NCBI RefSeq assembly: GCF_023700745.1
Contig: NZ_JAMPYG010000008.1
Coordinates: 62,001 to 126,000, forward strand
Source of the DNA: Rhodoferax sp.
GTDB lineage: Bacteria; Pseudomonadota; Gammaproteobacteria; Burkholderiales; Burkholderiaceae_C
Direction: 5' to 3'
Length of the DNA stretch: 64,000 nucleotides
The notes beneath the pieces are model-generated. The model saw nothing but the letters and a program-made list of their open reading frames with translations. It made no database searches and was not told the origin of the DNA. Shown piece after piece: positions 32,150 to 40,817 of this stretch (positions are counted from its first letter, which is position 1; every line of letters begins with the position of its first letter). Made by a program: the position numbers and the translations under genes.

Positions 32150-33253
32150 TCAGGCCCGGGCGTCACCCCAGCGCAACTGGGTGGCATCGTCATCATGGTA
32201 CAGCGTGTCGCCATGGCGGTCCACGCAATAGTCAGGCGACACGATCATTTCATAAATGCGCATGTCAGCGGCAATGCGTGTGTATTCAAACAAAATACTG
32301 CGTACCAGTTTGCAGCCGGTGCGCAGATGACAGCCGTGACCAATCCAGGCCGGGCCCACGATCGAAACGCCGGGCTCGATGCGCACACTCGAACCGATAT
32401 ACACCGGGCCTTCAATAGACACCTCATCCCATGCGACCGAGGTGTTGAGCCCGACCCAGATGCCCGGTTTGATCTGCCGTCCCGGCATCGTCATGTCAGC
32501 CACCTCACCGCGCAACACCTGCTGCAACACCGACCAATAATCGCCTACCCGACCGATGTCGAGCCATTGAAAAGGCCGGTTCTGCACATAAAACGGCAAC
32601 TTATGAGCGACCAGGTCAGGAAACAGCTGGGCGCCAATGTCGTACACCTGACCCGACGGCACCAGGTCGAGCACCGCCGGCTCGAAGATATAAATGCCGG
32701 TGCTTGCCAGGGTCGACTTGGCCTCGGAAGGCCTGGGCTTTTCTTGGAACGACGCAATGCGCCCATCGGCCGCCGCCACCACGATGCCATAATTTTGCAC
32801 ATCGGCCAGGGGCACATCCATTGCGACCACGCTGGCCAAGGCCTGCTTGGCATGATGTTCTGCCAGGGCAGCCGTGATGTCCAAGTCAATCAGCGCGTCA
32901 CCACACAGCACCAGTGTGGTCTCGTCAAAAAAGCCGCTGAAATCCTGGATGCGCCGGATGCCGCCGGCCGAGCCCATCGGCCGCGGCAAGATCTCACCAT
33001 GGTCACGCACGCCTTCATAGGCATAGCCAATCTGCACACCCCAACGCCGGCCATCACCAAAATACTCTTCGATCTTGTAATGATGCCAGGCCACGTTGAC
33101 CATGATCTCGGTGATGCCGTGACGCGCCAGGTGCTCGATCAGATACGCCATCACCGGCTTGCCCAGAATGGGCACCATGGGCTTGGGCAAGTCCCGCGTC
33201 AAGGGACGCACGCGCGTGCCCTGACCGGCGGCCAAAATCATTCCTTTAGCCAC
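32150..33253 (-). CDS. Sugar nucleotidyltransferase with left-handed beta-helix (GDP-mannose pyrophosphorylase-like)
   Basis: A 367-residue enzyme. The N-terminal catalytic domain has the signature MILAAGQGTRVRPLTRDLPKPMV and a metal-binding LCGDALID. The C-terminal third has hexapeptide-like turns (IKPGIWVGLNTSV, IEGPVYIGSSV, IVGPAWIGHGC). It couples a nucleoside triphosphate to a sugar-1-phosphate, as in mannose-1-phosphate guanylyltransferase or glucose-1-phosphate thymidylyltransferase; the nucleotide cannot be told. The chosen GTG start at 33253 stands five bases after AAGGAGG. TTG at 33256 or ATG at 33241 are alternatives. No polysaccharide cluster is around it. Confidence 0.82.
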   Translation of the reverse strand: MAKGMILAAGQGTRVRPLTRDLPKPMVPILGKPVMAYLIEHLARHGITEIMVNVAWHHYKIEEYFGDGRRWGVQIGYAYEGVRDHGEILPRPMGSAGGIRRIQDFSGFFDETTLVLCGDALIDLDITAALAEHHAKQALASVVAMDVPLADVQNYGIVVAAADGRIASFQEKPRPSEAKSTLASTGIYIFEPAVLDLVPSGQVYDIGAQLFPDLVAHKLPFYVQNRPFQWLDIGRVGDYWSVLQQVLRGEVADMTMPGRQIKPGIWVGLNTSVAWDEVSIEGPVYIGSSVRIEPGVSIVGPAWIGHGCHLRTGCKLVRSILFEYTRIAADMRIYEMIVSPDYCVDRHGDTLYHDDDATQLRWGDARA

Positions 33254-33284
33254 CAAGGCCTCCTTTGACTTGTTCGAAGCAACT

Positions 33285-33704
33285 TCAGCGCACGATCAAC
33301 ACAGGCACTTTGCAGCTGGCCAGCACTTTGGTCGCGACCGATCCCACCACCAGATTGACCAGGGCACCATAGCCGTGCGACCCCATGACCACAAGGTCGA
33401 ATTTTTCAGCCTCGGCCAGCTTGGCAATCAACTCACCCGCGTTGCCGGTCTTCCAGATGCATTTGGCCTTGACCCCCTGACGCTCCAGGTATTTCTGGAC
33501 CGGAGTCATGACGCGCTGACCTTCGTCCTCGTAATATTTGGTCACCAGTTCCTTGCCAAGCGCGGCACGCGCCTGCGACGGCAGCATCATCTGTGCCGTG
33601 AAGGCGGTGTAGTCGTTTTTAGGCGAAAACAACTCATGGGCAGCCAGATAGGCCAGCATTTTCTTGGTGTACGGACTGCCATCGACGGCGAGAAGAATCT
33701 TCAT
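33285..33704 (-). CDS. Universal stress protein (UspA family)
   Basis: A 139-residue single-domain Usp. It begins MKILLAVDGSPYTKK, and the ATP-binding signature MGSHGYGALVNLVVGSVATKVL has the GxxGxG-x9-G(S/T) spacing of the nucleotide-binding subgroup. Cytoplasmic. Its ATG follows AAGGAG. It lies 31 bases upstream of the nucleotidyltransferase on the same strand and 74 bases downstream of pckG, so it may be co-transcribed with either. Confidence 0.92.
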   Translation of the reverse strand: MKILLAVDGSPYTKKMLAYLAAHELFSPKNDYTAFTAQMMLPSQARAALGKELVTKYYEDEGQRVMTPVQKYLERQGVKAKCIWKTGNAGELIAKLAEAEKFDLVVMGSHGYGALVNLVVGSVATKVLASCKVPVLIVR

Positions 33705-33778
33705 GAAGGAACTCCTTAAACGGGATGTCAGTTTACCCAAGCGGTACAGCGGTATGTTGTCACACGTCAAGTACAGCC

Positions 33779-35626
33779 TCAATCTTGCAGACGCTGTGCC
33801 AACTCGGCCTTGGTGTCAATGAGCGCCTGCGGCAAATGGTAGGACAGTTGCTCAAAAAGAGCTGCGTGCAATGTGAGCTCTTCAGCCCAGGCAGCCTTGT
33901 CGATACTGGTCACGGTCTTGAACTGCTCGGCGCTGAAGGGCAAGCCGGTCCAGGTGATTTCGTCAAACAGGGGGGCGATGCCAAACATGGTCTCCACCCC
34001 CTGCGCCTTGCCTTCGAGGCGGTCAATCATCCACTTGAGTACGCGCATGTTGTCGCCGTAGCCGGGCCAGACAAATTTGCCGGCCTCGTTCTTGCGGAAC
34101 CAGTTGACGCAGAAGATCCTGGGCAGGGTGTGACCCGATTCTTCGAGTTTGTGCTCCATGTCGAGCCAATGCTGGAAATAGTCGCTCATGTTGTAGCCGC
34201 AGAACGGCAACATGGCAAAGGGGTCACGGCGCACCACACCCATCTGGCCGACGGCCGCCGCGGTGGTCTCGGAGCCCATGGTGGCCGCCATATAAACGCC
34301 TTCCATCCAGGTGCGGGACTCCGTCACCAGCGGCACCGTGGTGGAACGGCGGCCACCAAAAATGAAGGCGTCGATGGCGACACCCGCCGGGTTGTCCCAC
34401 TCGGGGTCGAGCGCCGGGTTGTTGCCCGCCGCCACGGTGAAGCGCGAATTCGGGTGTGCCGCCTTGGCACCGGTGGCCTTGGCAATTTCGGGCGTCCAGT
34501 CCTTGCCCTGCCAGTCGATCAGGTGCGCGGGCAAACCGCCACCGTCCTGCTCCATGCCCTCCCACCAGACATCGCCGTCATCGGTCAGTGCAACGTTGGT
34601 GAAAATCACGTTTTTATCGAGGCTGGCCATGCAGTTCGGATTGGTGTGGAAATTGGTGCCCGGCGCCACGCCAAAATACCCCGCTTCAGGGTTGATGGCG
34701 TACATCTTGCCGTCCGCGTGCGGCTTGATCCAGGCAATGTCGTCGCCAATCGTGGTCACTTTCCAGCCATCAAAGCCTGCCGGGGGCACCAGCATGGAGA
34801 AATTGGTCTTGCCACAGGCACTGGGAAAGGCGGCGGCCACATGGTACTTTTTGCCCTGCGGATTGGTCACGCCCAGGATCAGCATGTGCTCGGCCAGCCA
34901 GCCCTGGTCACGTCCCATATTGGAGGCAATGCGCAACGCAAAACACTTCTTGCCAAGCAAGGCATTGCCGCCATAGCCCGAACCATAAGACCAGATTTCG
35001 CGGGTTTCAGGGTAATGAACGATGTACTTGGTGCTGTTACAAGGCCACTTCACATCGGCCTGACCCGCCGCCAGCGGCGCGCCCACAGTGTGCATGCAGG
35101 GCACAAAGTCACCGTCGGCACCGAGCACGTCGTACACCGCCTTGCCCATGCGCGTCATGATTTTCTGGCTCACCGCTACGTAGGCGCTGTCAGTGAGCTC
35201 GATGCCAATGTGTGAAATGTGCGAGCCCAGCGGCCCCATGCTGAACGGCACCACATACATGGTGCGGCCCTTCATGCAGCCCTCGAACAGCGGTCGCAGG
35301 GTGGCACGCATGTCGGCGGGGGCCATCCAGTTGTTGGTCGGGCCGGCGTTTTCCTTTTTCTCGGAACAAATGTAGGTGCGGTCTTCCACGCGGGCCACGT
35401 CGCTCGGATCGGAACTGGCCAGGAAACTGTTGGGGCGCTTGGCGGGGTTCAGTTTCCTGAAGGTACCGGCATCCACCAACTGCTGGCACAAGCGGGCGTA
35501 TTCTTCCTCGGAGCCGTCGCACCAGTAAATGCTGTCAGGCTGGGCAAGTGCCGCCATGTCAGCCACCCAGACGATGAGTTTGGCGTTTTTGACGTGGCTT
35601 GGCGGGTTGGGGTTCAGGCTCGACAT
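33779..35626 (-). CDS. pckG: Phosphoenolpyruvate carboxykinase (GTP)
   Basis: A 615-residue GTP-type PEPCK. Diagnostic parts: the kinase loop [13 protein letters not shown], the substrate block [21 protein letters not shown], and the guanine-site WEGMEQDGG region. It makes PEP from oxaloacetate with GTP, for gluconeogenesis on fatty acids and amino acids, in line with the catabolic genes of the window. Its upstream region (35627-35812) has an unusual set of direct and inverted repeats. It is probably monocistronic or followed by the usp gene. Confidence 0.95.
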   Translation of the reverse strand: MSSLNPNPPSHVKNAKLIVWVADMAALAQPDSIYWCDGSEEEYARLCQQLVDAGTFRKLNPAKRPNSFLASSDPSDVARVEDRTYICSEKKENAGPTNNWMAPADMRATLRPLFEGCMKGRTMYVVPFSMGPLGSHISHIGIELTDSAYVAVSQKIMTRMGKAVYDVLGADGDFVPCMHTVGAPLAAGQADVKWPCNSTKYIVHYPETREIWSYGSGYGGNALLGKKCFALRIASNMGRDQGWLAEHMLILGVTNPQGKKYHVAAAFPSACGKTNFSMLVPPAGFDGWKVTTIGDDIAWIKPHADGKMYAINPEAGYFGVAPGTNFHTNPNCMASLDKNVIFTNVALTDDGDVWWEGMEQDGGGLPAHLIDWQGKDWTPEIAKATGAKAAHPNSRFTVAAGNNPALDPEWDNPAGVAIDAFIFGGRRSTTVPLVTESRTWMEGVYMAATMGSETTAAAVGQMGVVRRDPFAMLPFCGYNMSDYFQHWLDMEHKLEESGHTLPRIFCVNWFRKNEAGKFVWPGYGDNMRVLKWMIDRLEGKAQGVETMFGIAPLFDEITWTGLPFSAEQFKTVTSIDKAAWAEELTLHAALFEQLSYHLPQALIDTKAELAQRLQD

Positions 35627-35691
35627 GGCGGCTAAGTCCTCTGGATGTTATAAAAATGGCGGGGTGTCCGGCAGGTTGGCACGACCACCCA

Positions 35692-35764
35692 AAGCTATTG
35701 ATTCTAGAGAAACCGAGTAACAGTTACCTGACGGTTACATCAATAGTTGCGAAGCTATTGATTC
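35692..35764 (-). promoter_or_regulatory. Repeat cluster upstream of pckG
   Basis: The 13-mer AAGCTATTGATTC occurs twice, at 35692-35704 and 35752-35764, 60 bases apart. Its core also appears inverted as ATCAATAG at 35739-35746. Between them stands a perfect 11-base palindrome GTAAC-A-GTTAC (35717-35727) followed by another GTTAC at 35734-35738. All lie 66-138 bases before the pckG start, where an activator or repressor would bind. The binding protein is unknown. Confidence 0.5.
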
Positions 35765-35812
35765 GGACCGAGGAATGCATCAAGGCGATGGTCCGCAGGC
35801 AATCCGGCGGTC

Positions 35813-37015
35813 TTATTGCACCAGTTGGCTCTGCAGGCCGGCCTGCTGTAAGGCTTGCAATACCTCGGTGATGTGCTGCGGACCACGGGTCTGAATCACC
35901 AGTTCAACCTCAACATTTTGCGCAGCCAGCGTGGTGAAGGCCCGCTGGTGGTGGACCTCGTTGATGTTGGCCCCGGCGGTAGCCACCGTGGCGGTAATCA
36001 GGGCCAGCGTGCCGGGCACGTCGCGGGCACTCACCTTCAGTCGCGCCAGGCGGCCGGCGCGCACCATGCCGCGCTCAATGATGGCGGCCAGCAAGAGCGG
36101 GTCGATGTTGCCGCCACACAGCACCACGCCCACCTTCTTGTCTTTGAAGCGTTCGGGGTATTTCAGCAAAGCCGCCAGGCCAGCGGCACCGGCCCCTTCG
36201 ACCAGCGTTTTTTCGACTTCGAGCAGCATCACGATGGCCTGCTCGATGTCGCCTTCGTCCACCAGCACCAAGTCGTTCACTTTGTCGCGAACGATGGTTT
36301 GCGGCAAGGCCCCGGGTGTACCGACCGCGATGCCTTCGGCAATGCTGCTGCTGCCTTGTGGCAGGTGGGTGCCCTTGATGGCGTTGAACATGGCTGGAAA
36401 GCGTGCAGCCTGCACGCCAATGATCTCGATGCCGGGCTTGATCGCCCGGGCCGCCGTGGCCATGCCGGCAATCAGGCCGCCGCCGCCAATCGCCACCACC
36501 AGCGTGTCGAGATCGGGCACGTCGTCGAGCATCTCCAGCGCCACCGTGCCCTGGCCGGCGACGATGTCGGGGTCATCATACGGGTGCACAAAGACAAGTT
36601 GCTGCTGTTGGGCTAACTGCAAGGCATGCGCGCGCGCCTCGTCGAGCGTGTCACCGTGCAGCACGATTTCAGCGCCAAAACCGCGCGTGCGCTCAACCTT
36701 GACGCCCGGCGTGAAGCGCGGCATCACGATCACCGCGCGAATCCCGAGCCGTTGTGCGTGGTAAGCCACGCCCTGCGCATGGTTGCCGGCGCTCATTGCA
36801 ATGACACCCCGGGCGCGCTCTGCGGCGTTGAGTTGCGACAACTTGTTGCAGGCACCACGCTCCTTGAACGAAGCGGTGAATTGCAGGTTCTCGAACTTGA
36901 GCACCACCTGGGCCCCGGTGATGTCCGACAGCGTTTTGGATGCCACGCAGGGCGTGCGCAGCAAATGCCCTTGCAGACGCCGGGCAGCCGCTTGAATATG
37001 TGAGAGTTCAATCAT
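35813..37015 (-). CDS. ilvA: Threonine ammonia-lyase with ACT domain
   Basis: A 400-residue fold-type II PLP enzyme. Lys51 in FTASFKERGA is the PLP lysine; the SAGNHAQG loop and the GGGGLIAG phosphate site follow. A single C-terminal ACT-like domain begins near residue 325, making it the short form (about 400 residues) and not the biosynthetic IlvA of about 510 residues with a double ACT. It deaminates threonine (and serine) to 2-oxobutyrate and could serve biosynthesis or catabolism. The DMT permease gene lies 28 bases upstream on the same strand, so the two are likely in one operon. Confidence 0.88.
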   Translation of the reverse strand: MIELSHIQAAARRLQGHLLRTPCVASKTLSDITGAQVVLKFENLQFTASFKERGACNKLSQLNAAERARGVIAMSAGNHAQGVAYHAQRLGIRAVIVMPRFTPGVKVERTRGFGAEIVLHGDTLDEARAHALQLAQQQQLVFVHPYDDPDIVAGQGTVALEMLDDVPDLDTLVVAIGGGGLIAGMATAARAIKPGIEIIGVQAARFPAMFNAIKGTHLPQGSSSIAEGIAVGTPGALPQTIVRDKVNDLVLVDEGDIEQAIVMLLEVEKTLVEGAGAAGLAALLKYPERFKDKKVGVVLCGGNIDPLLLAAIIERGMVRAGRLARLKVSARDVPGTLALITATVATAGANINEVHHQRAFTTLAAQNVEVELVIQTRGPQHITEVLQALQQAGLQSQLVQ

Positions 37016-37043
37016 GGTGACATTGTGCACGGTGACAGCAGAC

Positions 37044-37961
37044 CTACCTGACACGCGTACCAAGCCAGGCCGCCCCCACAATCAGCACACCCGCCAGCGC
37101 CACCGGCCAGGTCAGGGCGCGGCCGCTGACCCACAACAGCAGGGACGTGGACAGCAGCGGCGTCAGGTAGCTCAGCAGGCCGATGTGGCGCGCGTCGCCG
37201 ATCTTGAGCGCCTTGTCCCACAAAAAGAAGGAACCGCCCAGCGGCCCCAGTCCCATCAGGCCAATCAGCGCCCAGTCGCGCAGGCTCAAGTCCACGTTCG
37301 GCTCCATCAGCGCGTGGCAGAGCAAGGCGAGCAGACCCGAGATCCAGGCAAAAGTGCCAATGGCTGCGGTGTCGAAATGCGGCACACGACGCGTCAGCAG
37401 CGAGTAGGTGGACCAGATGAAGGCTGCGACTGCGGCGGCCAGATAACCCCAAAGCCAGTCACTTTGCACACCGGCCGGCACATGGGCACCCGAATCGGCC
37501 CCCCCATCAACGCCAGCCAGAATCACCATGGCGGCACCCGCAAAGCCAATCAGTCCGGCCACAATATGCTGCCAGCGCATGGCCAAGCCCGGCAGCAGCA
37601 CCGGCGCCAGCACCACGATCAGCAGCGGCCACAGGTAATTGACCAGATTGGCCTGTACCGGCGGCGCATTTTGCAAGCCGACAAAGAGCAGGAAGTGGTA
37701 GCCAAACAGGCCATAGACACCGAGCGCCAGGGTGGGCAACGGCACCCGCCATGCCACCAGCCGGAAACCCGAGAGCGGCAGCGCAATCAGGCCGCCCACC
37801 ATCAGCGACAAGCCAGTGAGGAGAAACGGTGGTACATGACTCAACGCCACCCCGAGACTGGCCAGGCTGCCCCACATGGCAATCGCGGCCAGCGCCAGCA
37901 GGTTGGCGCGCGCGTGAAGATCGTGTTTCAAGGGCGTTGGTCGGTCGATGGTTTTTGCCAC
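37044..37961 (-). CDS. DMT-superfamily permease with EamA domains
   Basis: A 305-residue protein with ten predicted membrane helices in two EamA repeats (starts near residues 20 and 165). The family exports amino acids or metabolites; the specific substrate is unknown. The start is a GTG at 37961, inside the 3' end of the aldo-keto reductase gene (34-base overlap), which points to translational coupling. Its position between that gene and threonine deaminase hints at amino-acid efflux, but weakly. Confidence 0.83.
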   Translation of the reverse strand: MAKTIDRPTPLKHDLHARANLLALAAIAMWGSLASLGVALSHVPPFLLTGLSLMVGGLIALPLSGFRLVAWRVPLPTLALGVYGLFGYHFLLFVGLQNAPPVQANLVNYLWPLLIVVLAPVLLPGLAMRWQHIVAGLIGFAGAAMVILAGVDGGADSGAHVPAGVQSDWLWGYLAAAVAAFIWSTYSLLTRRVPHFDTAAIGTFAWISGLLALLCHALMEPNVDLSLRDWALIGLMGLGPLGGSFFLWDKALKIGDARHIGLLSYLTPLLSTSLLLWVSGRALTWPVALAGVLIVGAAWLGTRVR

Positions 37962-38971
37962 AGGTTGATACCGCCGTCCACCGCGTGCTGGTCAATTGCC
38001 GTGAGCTCATCCGCACTGAAGTCCAGGTGCTTGAGCGCGCCGGCCAGTTCGGTAATTTGGGCGGCTGAACTGGCACCGATCAGGGCGCTGGTCACGCGGG
38101 CGTCGCGCAACACCCAGGCGATGGCCATTTGCGCCAGGCTCTGGCTGCGTGCCTGCGCCATTTCGTGCAAGGCGCGCACATGCCGGAGGTTGGCCTCGTT
38201 CAAGAAATCGGGTTTGAAGGAGCCGCCGCCGGGCCGGTTGATGCGTGCATCCTGGGGCACGCCGCTGAGGTATTTGTCGGTCAGCAGGCCTTGCGCCAGC
38301 GCGCTGAAGGCAATGCAGCCCATCCCGGTGTCGTCGAGCGCATCGAGCAGCTCTGTCTCGATCCAGCGGTTCAACAGGCTGTACGAGGGCTGGTGAATGA
38401 GGGGACGCACGCCCATGCTGCGCAGCAGGGCGGCGGCCTCGCGCGTCTTGCTGGCCGAATAGCTGCTGATGCCCACATACAGCGCCTTGCCCTGCTGCAC
38501 GGCGCTGGCCAGCGCCCCCATGGTTTCTTCGAGCGGCGTGTCGGGGTCGAAGCGATGCGAGTAAAAAATGTCGACATAGTCCAGCCCCATGCGCTGCAGG
38601 CTCTGGTCCAGGCTGGCCAGCACGTGTTTGCGCGAACCGCCACCGCCGCCATAGGGACCGGGCCACATGTCCCAACCGGCCTTGCTGGAGATGATGAGCT
38701 GGTCACGGTAGGGTTTGAAGTCGCGCCGCAGGTGCGCGCCAAAATTGAGCTCGGCGCTGCCGTAAGGCGGGCCGTAGTTGTTGGCCAGGTCAAAGTGGGT
38801 GATGCCCAGGTCAAAGGCTGTGCGCAGCATCTCGCGCTGGCTGGCCAGCGACGTGGCATCGCCAAAGTTGTGCCACAAACCGAGTGAAATGGCGGGTAGT
38901 TTGAGGCCGCTTTTGCCGCAAAACCGGTAGGGCATGGCGTCGTAACGCGCGGGCTTGGCTTGGTAGGTCAT
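37928..38971 (-). CDS. yghZ: Aldo-keto reductase, YghZ (L-glyceraldehyde-3-phosphate reductase) type
   Basis: A 347-residue AKR14-like protein very close in pattern to E. coli YghZ: YRFCGKSGLKLPAISLGLWHNFGD at the start, DLANNYGPPYGSAE with the catalytic Tyr, a conserved Lys in SSKAGWDMWPGPYGGGGS-like sequence, and the His of YSHRFDPDTPLEET. Members reduce aldehydes such as methylglyoxal and L-glyceraldehyde 3-phosphate using NADPH. Soluble, cytoplasmic. Overlaps the downstream permease gene. Confidence 0.9.
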   Translation of the reverse strand: MTYQAKPARYDAMPYRFCGKSGLKLPAISLGLWHNFGDATSLASQREMLRTAFDLGITHFDLANNYGPPYGSAELNFGAHLRRDFKPYRDQLIISSKAGWDMWPGPYGGGGGSRKHVLASLDQSLQRMGLDYVDIFYSHRFDPDTPLEETMGALASAVQQGKALYVGISSYSASKTREAAALLRSMGVRPLIHQPSYSLLNRWIETELLDALDDTGMGCIAFSALAQGLLTDKYLSGVPQDARINRPGGGSFKPDFLNEANLRHVRALHEMAQARSQSLAQMAIAWVLRDARVTSALIGASSAAQITELAGALKHLDFSADELTAIDQHAVDGGINLWQKPSTDQRP

Positions 38972-39002
38972 GGAAATCAGAGTGGTGTAACAGACGTGTG
39001 GA

Positions 39003-40595
39003 TCAACGAACCGAGGCCTTGATCATAGCGGCGGCTTTTTCGGCAATCATGATCACCGGTGCATTGGTATTGCCGCTCACAATGCGCGGCATGATGGACG
39101 CATCCGCCACGCGCAAGCCTTGCAGGCCATGCACGCGCAATTCGGCATCGACCACGTCCATGTCACCCGGGCCCATGCGGCAACTGCCCACCGGGTGGTA
39201 GATGGTGTCGGCCAGGTTGCGGATGGCTTGCTCAATCTCGGCATCGGTTTGCGCCCTGGCGGTGGCCGCCAGCTCGCGTCCAGCGAATTGCGCCAGCGCC
39301 GGCTGTTGCAGAATGTTGCGCATCAGCTTGAAGCCGCGCACCATGCGGTCCATGTCATCGGGATGGCTCAGAAATGCCGGGTCCACCAGCGGCAGCGCCT
39401 GCGGGTCCTTGCTGGCCAGGCGCACGCTGCCGCGGCTGTGCGGACGCAGCAAACACACATGGCAGGAAAACCCGTGACCCAGCGTGGTGGTGCGGCCATG
39501 GTTGATGAGCTTGCCAATCACAAAATGCAGCTGCAGGTCGGGTAACGCTTCTGCCGGGTCGCTCCTGATGAAGCCGCCGGCCTCGGCGAAATTGGTGGTC
39601 AGCATGCCGCTGCGCGTGTGGCGCCACTCAAAAATTCCCTTGAGCACGCGGAAAACACCGCCCGGCGAAACGCCAAACAGGTCCTTGCCGCGGGGAGCAT
39701 CCACCACCTGCACCACATCAATATGGTCATGCAAATGCTGGCCCACGCCCGGCAGGTGGTGGATCGGCGCGATCTGCTGCGCCAGCAGGTGCTCGCGCGG
39801 GCCAATACCCGAGAGCATCAATAATTGGGGCGACTGGATGGCACCCGCGCACAACAACACCTCGCGACGGCATTTGAGCCGTCGGGTCTGGCCCTCATGC
39901 ACATACTCGACGCCCACGGCACGCTTGCCATCCAGCATGATGCGGGTGACGAGTGCGCCGGTGAAAATCTTCAGATTGGGCCGCGCCAGATTGGGTGTGA
40001 TGTAGGCTTTGGCGGCGCTGCAACGCTCGCCGTTTTTATGCGTCACCTGGTAATGGCCCACGCCTTCCTGGTTGGCGCCATTGAAATCGGCGTTGCGCGG
40101 ATAGCCAGCCTGCTCGCCCGCCTGCACAAAGAGTTCGCCAAAGCGGTTGGGGCTGCGCAGATCCATCACATTGAGGGGGCCGTCGATGCCATGAAAATCA
40201 TCGGCACCGCGTTCATTGTGTTCGGCTTTTTTGAAATAAGGCAGAACCTCGGCATACGACCAACCGGGGTTGCCCTGCGCTGCCCAGTGGTCGTAGTCAG
40301 CCGGGTGGCCACGGGTGTAGACCATGGCATTGAGGGAACTGGAGCCGCCCAGCACCTTGCCGCGCGGCTGGTAACTCGATCGACCGTTGAGGCCGGTTTG
40401 CGCCACGGTGGTGAGGCCCCAGCCCAGCAGGCTGAATTTGGCCATGACCGCCAGCCCCGCAGGACAGTGAATCAGCACGCTGCTGTCCACCGGCCCCCCT
40501 TCCAGCAGCGCCACCGTGATGCTCGGATCTTCCGACAGGCGGGCGGCCATCACGCAGCCGGCTGAGCCGCCGCCGATAATGAGGTAATCAAACAT
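39003..40595 (-). CDS. GMC-family FAD oxidoreductase (choline dehydrogenase-like)
   Basis: A 530-residue flavoenzyme with the N-terminal FAD motif DYLIIGGGSAGCVMAARLSED, the GMC signature GGSSSLNAMVYTRG, the second signature GAIQSPQLLMLSGIGP, and the catalytic His in YHPVGSCRMG near the C-terminus. It oxidises a primary alcohol to an aldehyde. Without betaine aldehyde dehydrogenase or a choline transporter nearby, the substrate may be a fatty or terpenoid alcohol. Start ATG at 40595; an ATG at 40607 adds four residues. It is divergent from the GspE gene across about 210 bases with no further gene. Confidence 0.88.
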   Translation of the reverse strand: MFDYLIIGGGSAGCVMAARLSEDPSITVALLEGGPVDSSVLIHCPAGLAVMAKFSLLGWGLTTVAQTGLNGRSSYQPRGKVLGGSSSLNAMVYTRGHPADYDHWAAQGNPGWSYAEVLPYFKKAEHNERGADDFHGIDGPLNVMDLRSPNRFGELFVQAGEQAGYPRNADFNGANQEGVGHYQVTHKNGERCSAAKAYITPNLARPNLKIFTGALVTRIMLDGKRAVGVEYVHEGQTRRLKCRREVLLCAGAIQSPQLLMLSGIGPREHLLAQQIAPIHHLPGVGQHLHDHIDVVQVVDAPRGKDLFGVSPGGVFRVLKGIFEWRHTRSGMLTTNFAEAGGFIRSDPAEALPDLQLHFVIGKLINHGRTTTLGHGFSCHVCLLRPHSRGSVRLASKDPQALPLVDPAFLSHPDDMDRMVRGFKLMRNILQQPALAQFAGRELAATARAQTDAEIEQAIRNLADTIYHPVGSCRMGPGDMDVVDAELRVHGLQGLRVADASIMPRIVSGNTNAPVIMIAEKAAAMIKASVR

Positions 40596-40817
40596 GGCGC
40601 TCTTCATTTTTCAGGGTTTAAAAAATCAGCCCAAAAGTTAGCGCAAATGCACGAGTGTGTGTAGAGGTTAATGCCCAAATAGCCTGCAAACTTTGGGAGA
40701 AACCAACGGCCAAGGCCAAATTGCGGCATGATGACGCCAAATTGCTTGTATTGAATTGGGGGAAATCGCAATGACTGCCTTTGTTGTATTTATCAATTAT
40801 TTGATGTCGAGAAGATA

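Noticed and set aside
33725-35215. Open frame of 496 codons on the plus strand, antisense to pckG
   Set aside because: Same reasoning; the PEPCK motifs on the minus strand settle the coding strand.
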